A DNA stretch of 33,929 bases from Deinococcus sp. (GTDB taxonomy: Bacteria; Deinococcota; Deinococci; Deinococcales; Deinococcaceae), in contig NZ_JAGLBG010000017.1 of assembly GCF_018260405.1 (NCBI RefSeq), forward strand, positions 1 through 33,929. Reading direction: 5' to 3'. Under the pieces are notes generated by a model that worked only from the letters and a program-made list of their open reading frames with translations, searched no databases and was not told the DNA's origin. The position numbers and the translations under genes were made by a program. Shown here in pieces: positions 17,476 through 24,580 of this stretch. Each line of letters begins with the position of its first letter. Position 1 is the stretch's first letter.

Positions 17476-18630
17476 TCAGGCCAGCGCTTTTGCCATACGC
17501 TCCAGCGCTTCTTGAAGCATAGGGCGCGGCATAGCGAAATTGACCCGAATGAATCCCTGGTACTCGCCCTGCTGTTCCTCGGGAGCAAAGATGGGGCCGT
17601 TGTGAATAGCCACCCGGCCTTCTTTGAGCAAAAAGTTCTGAATATCCCCGGCCTCGGCATGACCGCGCAGATCAAGCCACGCCAGATAAGTCGCCTCGAC
17701 AACGTGAAACTGGACCCACGGCAGGCGCTCCTGCACAAAGGTGTACAGCAAATCGCGGTTGCCTTTCAGGTACTCGACCGTCCCGGCCAGCCAGGGGCCG
17801 CCCTCTTGCAGCGCCGCTTTCCACATTGTCTGGCTCAGCGCGGAGGGGTGACCCATCAGGCCACTAACGGCGGTCTTGACGCGTTCCAGCAACTCGGTGT
17901 TGTGGGTCGCCATCACGCCAATGCCCAGACCAGCAGTGTTAAAGGCCTTGCACGGCCCGGTCAGGGTCAGCGTGCGCGGCTGCGTCCGGGGGTCGGCAGC
18001 AAACGCCTCGAAGGGGGCCGACGTGTAGCGCAAGTCGGCGTGCAGCTCGTCGGAAACCACGTACAGGTCATGCTTAAGAGCCAGTTCCCGCAGCCTACGC
18101 AGTTCACCGGAGTCCCAGATGCGCCCGGTCGGGTTATGGGGGTGGCAGATCATCAGCAGCTTCGTGTGGGCACAGGCGGCGTCGAGTGCGTCCCAGTCGA
18201 TTTCCCAGCGCTCCGGGCCGTCGATGAGCGGCACACTGCTGACTTTACGCCCCAGGTGGGTAATAGCGAGGTGAAAGGGATGGTAGACCGGGGTCATGGT
18301 GACCACATGTTCGCCCGGCGCGGTCAGGCCGTTGACAGCAGCGTACAGGCCCGGCACGACCCCTGGCAGAAAGTGCATCCCTTCGCTGCTCAGTCCGCCG
18401 AGGCCCTGCGCGGCGAACTTGGCCTGAAGCAACCCGACCAGCGTGGCGTCGTTGCCCGGCGCATAGCCGATGGGCCGCTCCAGCCGCTCATGCAGCGCCC
18501 GCAAGATAGGCGGGGCCACCGGAAAATCCATGTCGGCAATCCACATGGGCAACACGCCCTCGTCGTACTGGTTCCACTTGATGCTGTCGGAGTGACGCAA
18601 CTGCGCGGCGCTCAACGATTCATAGGTCAT
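17476..18630 (-). CDS. MalY/PatB-type PLP-dependent C-S beta-lyase (aminotransferase class I/II fold)
   Basis: PLP enzyme likely to cleave cystathionine or cysteine conjugates to a thiol, pyruvate and ammonia. MalY/PatB hallmarks are the N-terminal SIKWNQYDEGVLPMWIADMDF, the GYAP segment, ICHPHNPTGR, VVSDELHADLRY and the Schiff-base lysine K228 in LTGPCKAFNTAGLG, where most family members have S-S-K; the GPC variation is slightly unusual. 384 residues matches the family (about 385-390). The frame extends upstream to 18711 through repeat C, so the start is taken as ATG 18630, six bases after a TATGCT box. Whether it acts mainly in methionine biosynthesis or in thiol detoxification cannot be told. 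Confidence 0.88.
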   Translation of the reverse strand: MTYESLSAAQLRHSDSIKWNQYDEGVLPMWIADMDFPVAPPILRALHERLERPIGYAPGNDATLVGLLQAKFAAQGLGGLSSEGMHFLPGVVPGLYAAVNGLTAPGEHVVTMTPVYHPFHLAITHLGRKVSSVPLIDGPERWEIDWDALDAACAHTKLLMICHPHNPTGRIWDSGELRRLRELALKHDLYVVSDELHADLRYTSAPFEAFAADPRTQPRTLTLTGPCKAFNTAGLGIGVMATHNTELLERVKTAVSGLMGHPSALSQTMWKAALQEGGPWLAGTVEYLKGNRDLLYTFVQERLPWVQFHVVEATYLAWLDLRGHAEAGDIQNFLLKEGRVAIHNGPIFAPEEQQGEYQGFIRVNFAMPRPMLQEALERMAKALA

Positions 18631-18636
18631 GCGGCC

Positions 18637-18642
18637 AGCATA
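18637..18642 (-). promoter_or_regulatory. -10 box of leaderless malY-like gene
   Basis: TATGCT on the minus strand, six bases before ATG 18630. Confidence 0.55.
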
Positions 18643-18663
18643 GCGCCGGGCCGAGCTACAACC

Positions 18664-18760
18664 TGACAGGGACTTGCCGTTAACAACCCGCAAGGGCACC
18701 GGGTTGAGCACTCCGCGCCCGAAATCCGGTAGGCTCCTGCTCGCTCTGCTTCGCAGCTTA
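18664..18760 (-). repeat. Dispersed repeat family C, copy 2
   Basis: Reverse complement of the blocks at 15301-15412: GCAGAGCGAGC, CGGGCGCGGAGT, CAACCCGGTGCCC and GTTAACGG all appear in the same order. It directly follows B copy 2 when read on the minus strand. It lies just upstream of the malY-like promoter. Confidence 0.75.
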
Positions 18761-18808
18761 GCCAGTCTGCTCGGGGCGATGAACTGGTCATCACCCGGCA
18801 GGAGCCTA

Positions 18809-18875
18809 TACGGACTGCGGACGCGAGGAGGAACAGCAGACGGACTGGGCGGTGTGGAGCGCGGTCCGTCTTATA
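18809..18875 (-). repeat. Dispersed repeat family B, copy 2
   Basis: On the minus strand it keeps hairpin 1 (GACGGAC paired with GTCCGTC) around GCTCCACACCGCC, then CTGCTGTTCCTCCTCGCGTCC. Hairpin 2 is absent. Together with C copy 2 it forms a composite unit like the one at 15181-15412. Confidence 0.75.
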
Positions 18876-19004
18876 CGGATTCCGCTAAATTCCGCCACAG
18901 TCGGAAAATCGCCGTCTGTGGCTCCATACCGCGAAACCCGTATGCTGTTCCTACTCACATCCGCTCGGATTGATTCAGAACTGCACCGAATCAATCGGAA
19001 TCCG
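18876..19004 (+). repeat. Dispersed repeat family B, copy 3, with terminal inverted repeats
   Basis: Ends are perfect inverted repeats CGGATTCCG (18876-18884) and CGGAATCCG (18996-19004). Hairpin 2 is kept (TTGATTC with GAATCAA near 18970-18995); hairpin 1 has diverged. The sequence CTGTTCCTACTCACATCCGC matches the B core. It ends about 10 bases before the modF-like stop codon. Confidence 0.75.
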
Positions 19005-19013
19005 TCTTACCCG

Positions 19014-20441
19014 TCAACCTAGCGCCGTGACGCTCTCGATCCGGCCCGCGTCGAGGTGCAGGTGGTGCGTCATTCCGGCCAGGGCGTCTCCTTCACGGTG
19101 AGCGATGACCATAATGTGCGTTCCGGCGCGTGCCAGGCCCGGCAGCAACTCTAGAAAACGGGCGCGTGAGGCGGTGTCCAGAAAATCCACGCCTTCATCC
19201 AGAAGGAGTAGGCGGGGCCGGTGAACCACCGCGCGGGCCAGCAGCAGGCGGCGCAATTGCCCCTGCGAAAGCGTGGCGGCTTCGCGGCCCAGCAGATCGG
19301 TCACGGATAGGCGCTCAGCGATCTGCTCGACCTGTGCCCACTGCTCAGGCGACAGCTCTCCCGTAAAGCCCTCGCTGCCAGTAAAAGCGCTGGCGACCAC
19401 GTCGCGGCCCAGCCACGGGTGCCCCGAGCGGCTGGTGCGCTGACGGATGCCCAGCTCGGCCCCGACCAGCCCGACGCTGCGCCGCCGCTCGCCGAGCAGG
19501 TCGCGTTCAAGGTAAGGGCGCTCGACGCGGCCACCCAGCGCCGGGTGAAATTCTCCGGCAATCAGGCGGGCCAGGGTGCTTTTGCCGCTGCCATTTTCGC
19601 CCGTGACCAGCCAGTGTTGCCCACCCTCCCAGGTCCAGGTCAGCGGCCCCAGGGCGCGGTGGCCGTTGCGGTAGACCTCGGCCTCCCGGAGGCGAATCAG
19701 GTCGCCCGTGGCAGGCGCAGCAGGCAGCGGTAAAGCCCCCTGCTGAAGCTGCGCCGCAATCTCCCCCACGATCTGCCCGCCCTGCACGTACACCGTGCGC
19801 CAGTCGAGGTCGGGCGCTTCTTCTGGGCGGTGAGTCGCCAACACAATCGCTGTGCCCGCCTGACCGATTTGCCGCAGCACCGGCCCTAGTTCGGCGCGGG
19901 CCTGGACGCTGAGGCCGTCGGTGAATTCGTCGAGCAGCAGCAGTTCGGGGGCAGGCATCAGGGCGCGGGCCAGAATGACGCGGCGGCGCTGACCGTGGCT
20001 AAGCATCCGGAAATCGCGTTCCAAAAAGCCCGAGATGCCGGTCAAGGCCACGACTTCGTCCAGCCGGGCCAGGGCGGCGGGCGTGGCCTCCCAGAGGTTG
20101 AGCGTCTCGCCCGCGAACCCGGCCAGCAGCACGTCCCGCACGGTCTGAACCCACTCGCGGGTGAGGTAAAACGCCTCGGCGTCCGGCCCGACCAGTGACA
20201 GCCTGCGCCGCGCCTGCACCGCCGAACGCTGAAGTTCGCCACCCAGGCGGTAGACCCGCGTGCCACTGACCGGAGCGATTTCGCCCGCCAGCAGACGCAA
20301 CAGCGTGGTCTTTCCGCCGCCATTGGGGCCGGAAAGCCGCAGCGCCTCGCCGGGCCGAACCGTCAGATCGATCTTTGAAAGGAGGGTTCGGCCCCCGGCG
20401 ATCACGTTCACATTGTCAAGCTGCACCAGCGGAAGAAGCAT
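19014..20441 (-). CDS. ModF-like tandem ABC ATPase
   Basis: Cytosolic protein with two fused ABC ATPase domains and no membrane part. Domain 1 (about residues 1-225): Walker A GPNGGGKTT, signature LSHGQRRRVILARA, Walker B LLLLDEFTDGLS, H-loop ATHR. Domain 2 (about 245-475): Walker A GENGSGKST, signature LSQGQLRRLLLARA, Walker B LLLLDEGVDFLD and IAHRE. Size (475) and architecture match E. coli ModF (PhrA), whose role is poorly defined; ABC-F translation factors differ in the linker, which is not of the ABC-F kind here. The frame reaches 20495, but a TACACT box seven bases before ATG 20441 indicates a leaderless start there. No modABC genes are nearby. Confidence 0.88.
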   Translation of the reverse strand: MLLPLVQLDNVNVIAGGRTLLSKIDLTVRPGEALRLSGPNGGGKTTLLRLLAGEIAPVSGTRVYRLGGELQRSAVQARRRLSLVGPDAEAFYLTREWVQTVRDVLLAGFAGETLNLWEATPAALARLDEVVALTGISGFLERDFRMLSHGQRRRVILARALMPAPELLLLDEFTDGLSVQARAELGPVLRQIGQAGTAIVLATHRPEEAPDLDWRTVYVQGGQIVGEIAAQLQQGALPLPAAPATGDLIRLREAEVYRNGHRALGPLTWTWEGGQHWLVTGENGSGKSTLARLIAGEFHPALGGRVERPYLERDLLGERRRSVGLVGAELGIRQRTSRSGHPWLGRDVVASAFTGSEGFTGELSPEQWAQVEQIAERLSVTDLLGREAATLSQGQLRRLLLARAVVHRPRLLLLDEGVDFLDTASRARFLELLPGLARAGTHIMVIAHREGDALAGMTHHLHLDAGRIESVTALG

Positions 20442-20448
20442 GACTGCG

Positions 20449-20454
20449 AGTGTA
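20449..20454 (-). promoter_or_regulatory. -10 box of leaderless modF-like gene
   Basis: TACACT on the minus strand seven bases before ATG 20441. TTGCCC lies 19 bases farther upstream as a possible -35. Confidence 0.55.
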
Positions 20455-20559
20455 TCCGCCGGAAGGCAGCCAGGGGCAACCCGGCCCAGTTGCAACCACG
20501 CCCAGCCGCACCCCAGCCCGGACGGACACGGCTACTAGGCTACGGCCTCTGGGCTGCTA

Positions 20560-20721
20560 ATGGCCCCGGTGTCTAACGGGCGCGGCGGCTTTGGCCAGCC
20601 TAAGCCGAACCTGTGGGTGGCGCCTGCACGGCTCACCTTCTGGCGGCGAATCACCAAATTTCTGGTCTGGCGACTGGGTCTGGCGACTGGGCCGGGAACC
20701 TTTGTGCGGCCCGGCGCGTAA
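20560..20721 (+). CDS. Candidate small protein (53 aa) upstream of the SPFH gene
   Basis: ATG 20560 to TAA 20721 is open through the gap before qmcA and ends 33 bases before it. The product is basic and Trp-rich in the middle (LTFWRRITKFLVWRLGLATG), which could form a membrane-associated amphipathic helix. Its 3' half contains a 13-base direct repeat TCTGGCGACTGGG. There is no clear ribosome site. TAGGCT at 20536-20541 is a possible -10, but 18 bases from the ATG, so not the usual leaderless spacing. It may be a real small ORF or only leader sequence of the qmcA operon. Confidence 0.3.
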   Translation: MAPVSNGRGGFGQPKPNLWVAPARLTFWRRITKFLVWRLGLATGPGTFVRPGA

Positions 20722-20754
20722 CAGTGACGTAAGGACTGAACGGGAGGCGACCAC

Positions 20755-21672
20755 ATGGGATTTATGATTTTCGTATCGGTACTGCTGCTGCTGGTGATCG
20801 TGACATTGTTTTCGGGAATCAAGAGCGTGCCGCAGGGCTACGAATGGACCCAGGAACGCTTCGGCAAGTTTCAGCGCACCCTCAAGCCTGGCCTGAACCT
20901 CATCCTTCCGTATATTGACCGCATCGGACGGCGCGTCAACATGATGGAACAGGTGCTCGACGTGCCCAGTCAGGAAGTTATTACCCGCGACAACGCGCTG
21001 GTAACGGTAGACGGCGTGGTGTTCTACCAGATTCTGGACGCCGCCAAGGCCAGCTATGAGGTAGGCAACCTGCAACAGGCCATTCTTAACCTGACCATGA
21101 CCAACATCCGCACGGTGATGGGCAGCATGGACCTCGACGAACTGCTCAGCAACCGCGACCAGATCAATGCCCGGCTGCTGGCGGTGGTAGACGAGGCCAC
21201 CGAGCCGTGGGGGGTCAAGGTCACCCGCATTGAAGTGAAGGACATCAAGCCGCCCGCTGACCTGGTCGCCAGCATGGCCCGCCAGATGAAGGCCGAGCGT
21301 GAAAAACGCGCCAACATTCTGGACGCCGAGGGCTTCCGCCAGGCCGCCATCCTGAAGGCCGAGGGCGAGAAGCAAGCTGCTGTGCTTAGCGCCGAGGGCG
21401 CCCGGCAGGCCGCCTTTTTGGAAGCCGAGGCGCGTGAGCGCAGCGCCCAGGCCGAAGCTGCCGCGACCCGCATGGTCAGCGAGGCAATCGCCGCCGGGAA
21501 CGTGCAGGCGATCAACTACTTCATCGCCCAGCGCTACCTAGACGCCCTGAAGGACTTTGCCACCAGCCCCAACCAAAAGACCTTTATTCTGCCGATGGAA
21601 GCCACCAGTATCCTGGGCAGTTTGCAAGGCATCGCCGCCGTGGCTGAAGAAGCTTTCGGCAAAAAGAAGTAA
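20755..21672 (+). CDS. qmcA: SPFH/Band 7 membrane protein, QmcA-like
   Basis: Scaffolding protein of membrane microdomains. One N-terminal membrane anchor (about residues 2-20, FMIFVSVLLLLVIVTLF) is followed by the SPFH domain (about 22-190): GIKSVPQGYEWTQERFGKFQ, TLKPGLNLILPYIDRI, DVPSQEVITRDNALVTVDGVVFYQI, GSMDLDELLSNRDQINARL. Then comes an Ala/Glu-rich coiled coil with repeated AEGxRQAA units (ILDAEGFRQAA, ILKAEGEKQAA, VLSAEGARQAA). 305 residues is typical of QmcA/YbbK. GGGAGG lies just upstream of the ATG. The partner nfeD follows six bases after the stop, the standard arrangement. Confidence 0.94.
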   Translation: MGFMIFVSVLLLLVIVTLFSGIKSVPQGYEWTQERFGKFQRTLKPGLNLILPYIDRIGRRVNMMEQVLDVPSQEVITRDNALVTVDGVVFYQILDAAKASYEVGNLQQAILNLTMTNIRTVMGSMDLDELLSNRDQINARLLAVVDEATEPWGVKVTRIEVKDIKPPADLVASMARQMKAEREKRANILDAEGFRQAAILKAEGEKQAAVLSAEGARQAAFLEAEARERSAQAEAAATRMVSEAIAAGNVQAINYFIAQRYLDALKDFATSPNQKTFILPMEATSILGSLQGIAAVAEEAFGKKK

Positions 21673-21678
21673 GCCGGG

Positions 21679-22143
21679 ATGCCCGACTGGCTGCCGACCT
21701 TTGAACGCGTGCAGCCCTGGCACTGGTGGGTGCTAGGAGCGCTGCTGCTGATTCTGGAAGTGATGGCCCCCGGAGTCTTTTTCGTGTGGCTGGGGCTGGC
21801 GGCGTTTGCCCTGGGGCTGGTGGTGTTCGTGCTGCCGCTAAGCGTGCCGTTTCAGCTGCTGCTGTTCGCCATTTTTAGCGTGATGAGCGTGCTAGTGGGC
21901 CGCCGCTACGTGGGCCGACTGGCGCTGGGCGGCCACGAGGGCAACGACCTGAACGAGGGGGCCAGCCGCCTGATCGGGCGCACCGTAACTGTCACCACGT
22001 CTATCGTCAATGGGCTGGGGCGTGTGCGGGTGGGCGACAGCGACTGGCGGGCGCAGGGGCCGGACACCCCGGCGGGGGCCATTGTGATTATCGTGGCCGC
22101 CGAGGGACCAACGCTGATTGTTCGGGAGGTGGCCGGGAGTTGA
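21679..22143 (+). CDS. NfeD-like membrane protein (short form, YbbJ-like)
   Basis: Partner of the SPFH protein in the membrane. Two to three helices in the first half (WWVLGALLLILEVMAPGVFFVWLG, AAFALGLVVFVLPL, LLLFAIFSVMSVLVG) are followed by a C-terminal OB-fold (about residues 90-150: LIGRTVTVTTSIVNGLGRVRVGDSDWRA, GAIVIIVAAEGPTLIVREV). At 154 residues it lacks the protease domain of long NfeD, as in the QmcA-YbbJ pair. ATG follows the qmcA stop by six bases, so it is the second gene of a two-gene operon. Confidence 0.92.
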   Translation: MPDWLPTFERVQPWHWWVLGALLLILEVMAPGVFFVWLGLAAFALGLVVFVLPLSVPFQLLLFAIFSVMSVLVGRRYVGRLALGGHEGNDLNEGASRLIGRTVTVTTSIVNGLGRVRVGDSDWRAQGPDTPAGAIVIIVAAEGPTLIVREVAGS

Positions 22144-22185
22144 GTGTGAGGGCTTGGGATTGCCCGGGAGGTTGTGGTGAACTGT

Positions 22186-22262
22186 CGGGCGTGGAGTTGG
22201 CAACTCGAGTTGGCAGCCCAGTGCCTGGGCGAGTGGTGAACGAAACAGACGGCAGTCCGTAT
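22186..22262 (+). repeat. Dispersed repeat family C, copy 3 (partial)
   Basis: Shares CGGGCGTGGAGTTGGCAAC and GAACGAAACAGACGGCAG blocks with 15346-15412, without a preceding B unit. It lies in the 160-base gap between convergent nfeD and the four-TM gene and has no clear terminator. Confidence 0.7.
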
Positions 22263-22303
22263 CAGGTGAGCCACCAGATCAGGAAAAATAAACTCACCCA
22301 TCA

Positions 22304-23842
22304 CTACCCGAACAGCCCGCGCTTTGATCGTGGGTACTGCGCTTCCAGAAGCTGCCCGGCGTAGGCCTCAAGCGTCTGCTGAAGCTGCCCGGCCTCCCGC
22401 ATGATCGCGCTGCTTAGCTGGCCGACCTGGGTGTCGCGCTCCTGCTCCCAGTGGCCCAGAACCCGTTCGTTCAGGCGGGCGTGGTCGGGGCTGGTCACGT
22501 CGCGGGGCGGGGCCAGCCGTTCGCGCTGGTCTTCGAGATAACTCACCTGATCGGCAGCGCGGGCCTGGTCGGCGTATTGCCCACCGAGCTTCAGGCGGGC
22601 TACACGGGCGGCCAGCCGCTCACGCTCCAGCACGGCGCGGGCGCGTTCGCGGCCCTGAATAATCGCGGCCCCGACAGCCATACTCACCAGCCCCAACGTA
22701 AAGGCCAACAGCGACCAGTGCTGCGGCGCGGCGGGGGTGTCGCTGGCCGTACTCAGGTCGGTCAACTGGCCTTGTTGCGCGGCGTTAGCCGCAATTTCTT
22801 GGGTCACGCGCAGAATGCCGTCCCAGTTAAGAAAGCCTTCCACACCGAAGTAAATCAGGCTGACCACCATGATGCCCAGCACGTACCCCCAGGGCCGCGC
22901 CATCTGCCCGGTGTACGGCGCGACCTTGGCGCGGTAAGACAGTTCGTCGACCAGCCAGAGCAGCAGCACGCTGAACATTACCCCGGCGCTCAGAGCGATC
23001 AGGGTCAGATACAGCCGCGACTCGGGGTTGAACAGCAGGTTGATACTGACCCCTGAAATCAGGCCCACAAAGAATTTACTGAAGACGGCAAAGGCGTTGA
23101 ACAGCCGCTTGCTGGCGCTTTTGTGCTCGGGCGGGCGAATCGGCGTGCCCTCGCTGGCAAGTTCTGTTAGGGCCAGTTGCTGGTACAAGCCCTCGGCGTT
23201 CTGGGTTTCGGGCGTGGCCCCATAGCGGGTCAGGGCATCGAAACGGGCGCTGCGGGCCTGCTCGATCTGGCGGGTGGCCTGCACATACTCATGTTCGACC
23301 CCGCTGCTGGCCGCGTTCATAAAGCGCAGGTGGTCTTGCTGCCGCGTCCAGGCGTCGCGCACGCCCACACCCGTCTCAGCCAGAATGCGGTTAAGGGTCT
23401 GGTGCGTCACACTGTAGTTGACCCGGTACTGTTCCACGTTTAGCGCCAGCAGGCGGCCCCGCATGGTCAGGTGGGCACGGGCGGCGTCGTCGGGAATAAG
23501 CGGTAACTGGCGGGTCAGGTCGCCCAGCAGCGTCCCAAAATGGTCCGGGGCCAGCACGGGCATGAACTGCTCTGCGCCCAGGGGGTCGGGACGGGGCAGC
23601 GCAGCCTCGTACTCGTTGCTGGCCTGTGCCCCGGCAGACGGGCCGGAACTGTCGGGTAACTGGCTTGCCGCCTGGGCCTCCAGAAACTCGCGTTCGCTAA
23701 AGCGCAGGGTCACGTCGCTGAGGTCCGGGCCGCCGATGTTGACGCCTTCAAGCACGGGGCCGGGCATGGGGGCTGCGGTAGGGGCACTCTGGGCACTACT
23801 CTGGCCGCCTCCGGCCTGCTGGGACGGGTCACGGCGCGTCAC
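22304..23842 (-). CDS. Unknown four-TM coiled-coil membrane protein
   Basis: I do not recognise this family. 512 residues: a Pro/Ser/Gln-rich N-terminus (1-90), a helical soluble region (about 90-245), four membrane helices (about 250-275, 280-305, 320-340, 375-397), and a charged C-terminal coiled coil (about 400-500, REERARAVLERERL-type heptads) ending SKRGLFG. No signal peptide and no enzymatic motif. Start GTG 23842 lies four bases after the stop of the vWA gene, so the two are translated together. Last gene of a leftward run with a PBP and a vWA protein, which suggests an envelope scaffold or anchoring role; that is inference from context only. Confidence 0.78.
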   Translation of the reverse strand: MTRRDPSQQAGGGQSSAQSAPTAAPMPGPVLEGVNIGGPDLSDVTLRFSEREFLEAQAASQLPDSSGPSAGAQASNEYEAALPRPDPLGAEQFMPVLAPDHFGTLLGDLTRQLPLIPDDAARAHLTMRGRLLALNVEQYRVNYSVTHQTLNRILAETGVGVRDAWTRQQDHLRFMNAASSGVEHEYVQATRQIEQARSARFDALTRYGATPETQNAEGLYQQLALTELASEGTPIRPPEHKSASKRLFNAFAVFSKFFVGLISGVSINLLFNPESRLYLTLIALSAGVMFSVLLLWLVDELSYRAKVAPYTGQMARPWGYVLGIMVVSLIYFGVEGFLNWDGILRVTQEIAANAAQQGQLTDLSTASDTPAAPQHWSLLAFTLGLVSMAVGAAIIQGRERARAVLERERLAARVARLKLGGQYADQARAADQVSYLEDQRERLAPPRDVTSPDHARLNERVLGHWEQERDTQVGQLSSAIMREAGQLQQTLEAYAGQLLEAQYPRSKRGLFG

Positions 23843-23846
23843 GAGG

Positions 23847-24545
23847 TCACTTGCGAGCCTTTTTCACGGCGTCGGCAAAGGCGGGGTACACGTTGTTCAG
23901 ATCGTAGGCTCCGGCCATCAGAACGCGGGGGTCACGGCTGCTCTGGCCCAGCGCCCCGACGAAGGTGTCCCGAATCGAGTTGCCGCCTACACCCTTTTCG
24001 GGACTGAGGCCCGCCAGGAACACCAGGCGGGTACCTGGCTCGCTCAGCAGGCCGGAAAAGGCGCGGCTCAGCCTAGCGCGGGCCGGGTCATCCTCGACGG
24101 CACCGTCTGTGAAGAACACCGCCACGCTTCCCACTGCCGCAGTACGGTTCACGGCAGCCCGCGCCAGCGCCAGCGACGCAGTAATCGCGCTGCCATGTGT
24201 GGTGCACGGCTCGGTCAGTGCGCCGGTATAGCGCAGGATGTCGCTTTTGCTCAGGCGTGCGCCGTTTTTAGACTGGAAGGTAAAGTCGGCGATGGTCTGC
24301 ACGCCACTACACACCCGCAGCAGCGTGACCGTGTCGCCGGAATGCACCTGATTGAGCAGCAGGCTCTGCGAGAGCAATTTAACCTGCTTAGCGTAGCCGA
24401 AGGCCGGATTCTTGCTGCTGCCAGTCATGTCGGCGGCCATCACAAAATGCAGCGGCGGCGTCGACAGCCCCAGCATGGTAGAGGCGCTGGCCGGAGCAGC
24501 CGTCAGGAGCGGCAAGACGGAAAGCAGGGTGGAAAACATAGTCAT
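23847..24545 (-). CDS. Secreted von Willebrand factor A domain protein
   Basis: Exported single-domain vWA protein of 232 residues. A signal peptide (MTMFSTLLSVLPLLTAAPASA) leads directly into the domain. The metal-ion-dependent adhesion site looks intact: D39-M-T-G-S43 (DxTxS motif in FVMAADMTGSSKN), a Thr/Ser pair around 116-119 (TTHGSAI), and D147 in VFFTDG. It therefore probably binds a divalent metal and a protein ligand. Cys79 and Cys114 could form a disulfide. Start is ATG 24545, with ATG 24539 as an equally possible alternative (no ribosome site is clear). It lies 35 bases after the PBP gene and four bases before the four-TM gene. Partner unknown; the neighbours are the obvious candidates. 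Confidence 0.82.
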   Translation of the reverse strand: MTMFSTLLSVLPLLTAAPASASTMLGLSTPPLHFVMAADMTGSSKNPAFGYAKQVKLLSQSLLLNQVHSGDTVTLLRVCSGVQTIADFTFQSKNGARLSKSDILRYTGALTEPCTTHGSAITASLALARAAVNRTAAVGSVAVFFTDGAVEDDPARARLSRAFSGLLSEPGTRLVFLAGLSPEKGVGGNSIRDTFVGALGQSSRDPRVLMAGAYDLNNVYPAFADAVKKARK

Positions 24546-24580
24546 CAGTCTGGTGCCCGGAGGTTAGACCGGCGTGAATG

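Noticed and set aside
17512..18666. 384-codon rightward frame over the malY-like gene
   Set aside because: Antisense shadow; the leftward frame has all PLP-enzyme motifs.
18631..18711. Longer N-terminus for the malY-like gene
   Set aside because: The extra 27 codons are repeat C sequence, and a -10 box lies just before ATG 18630.
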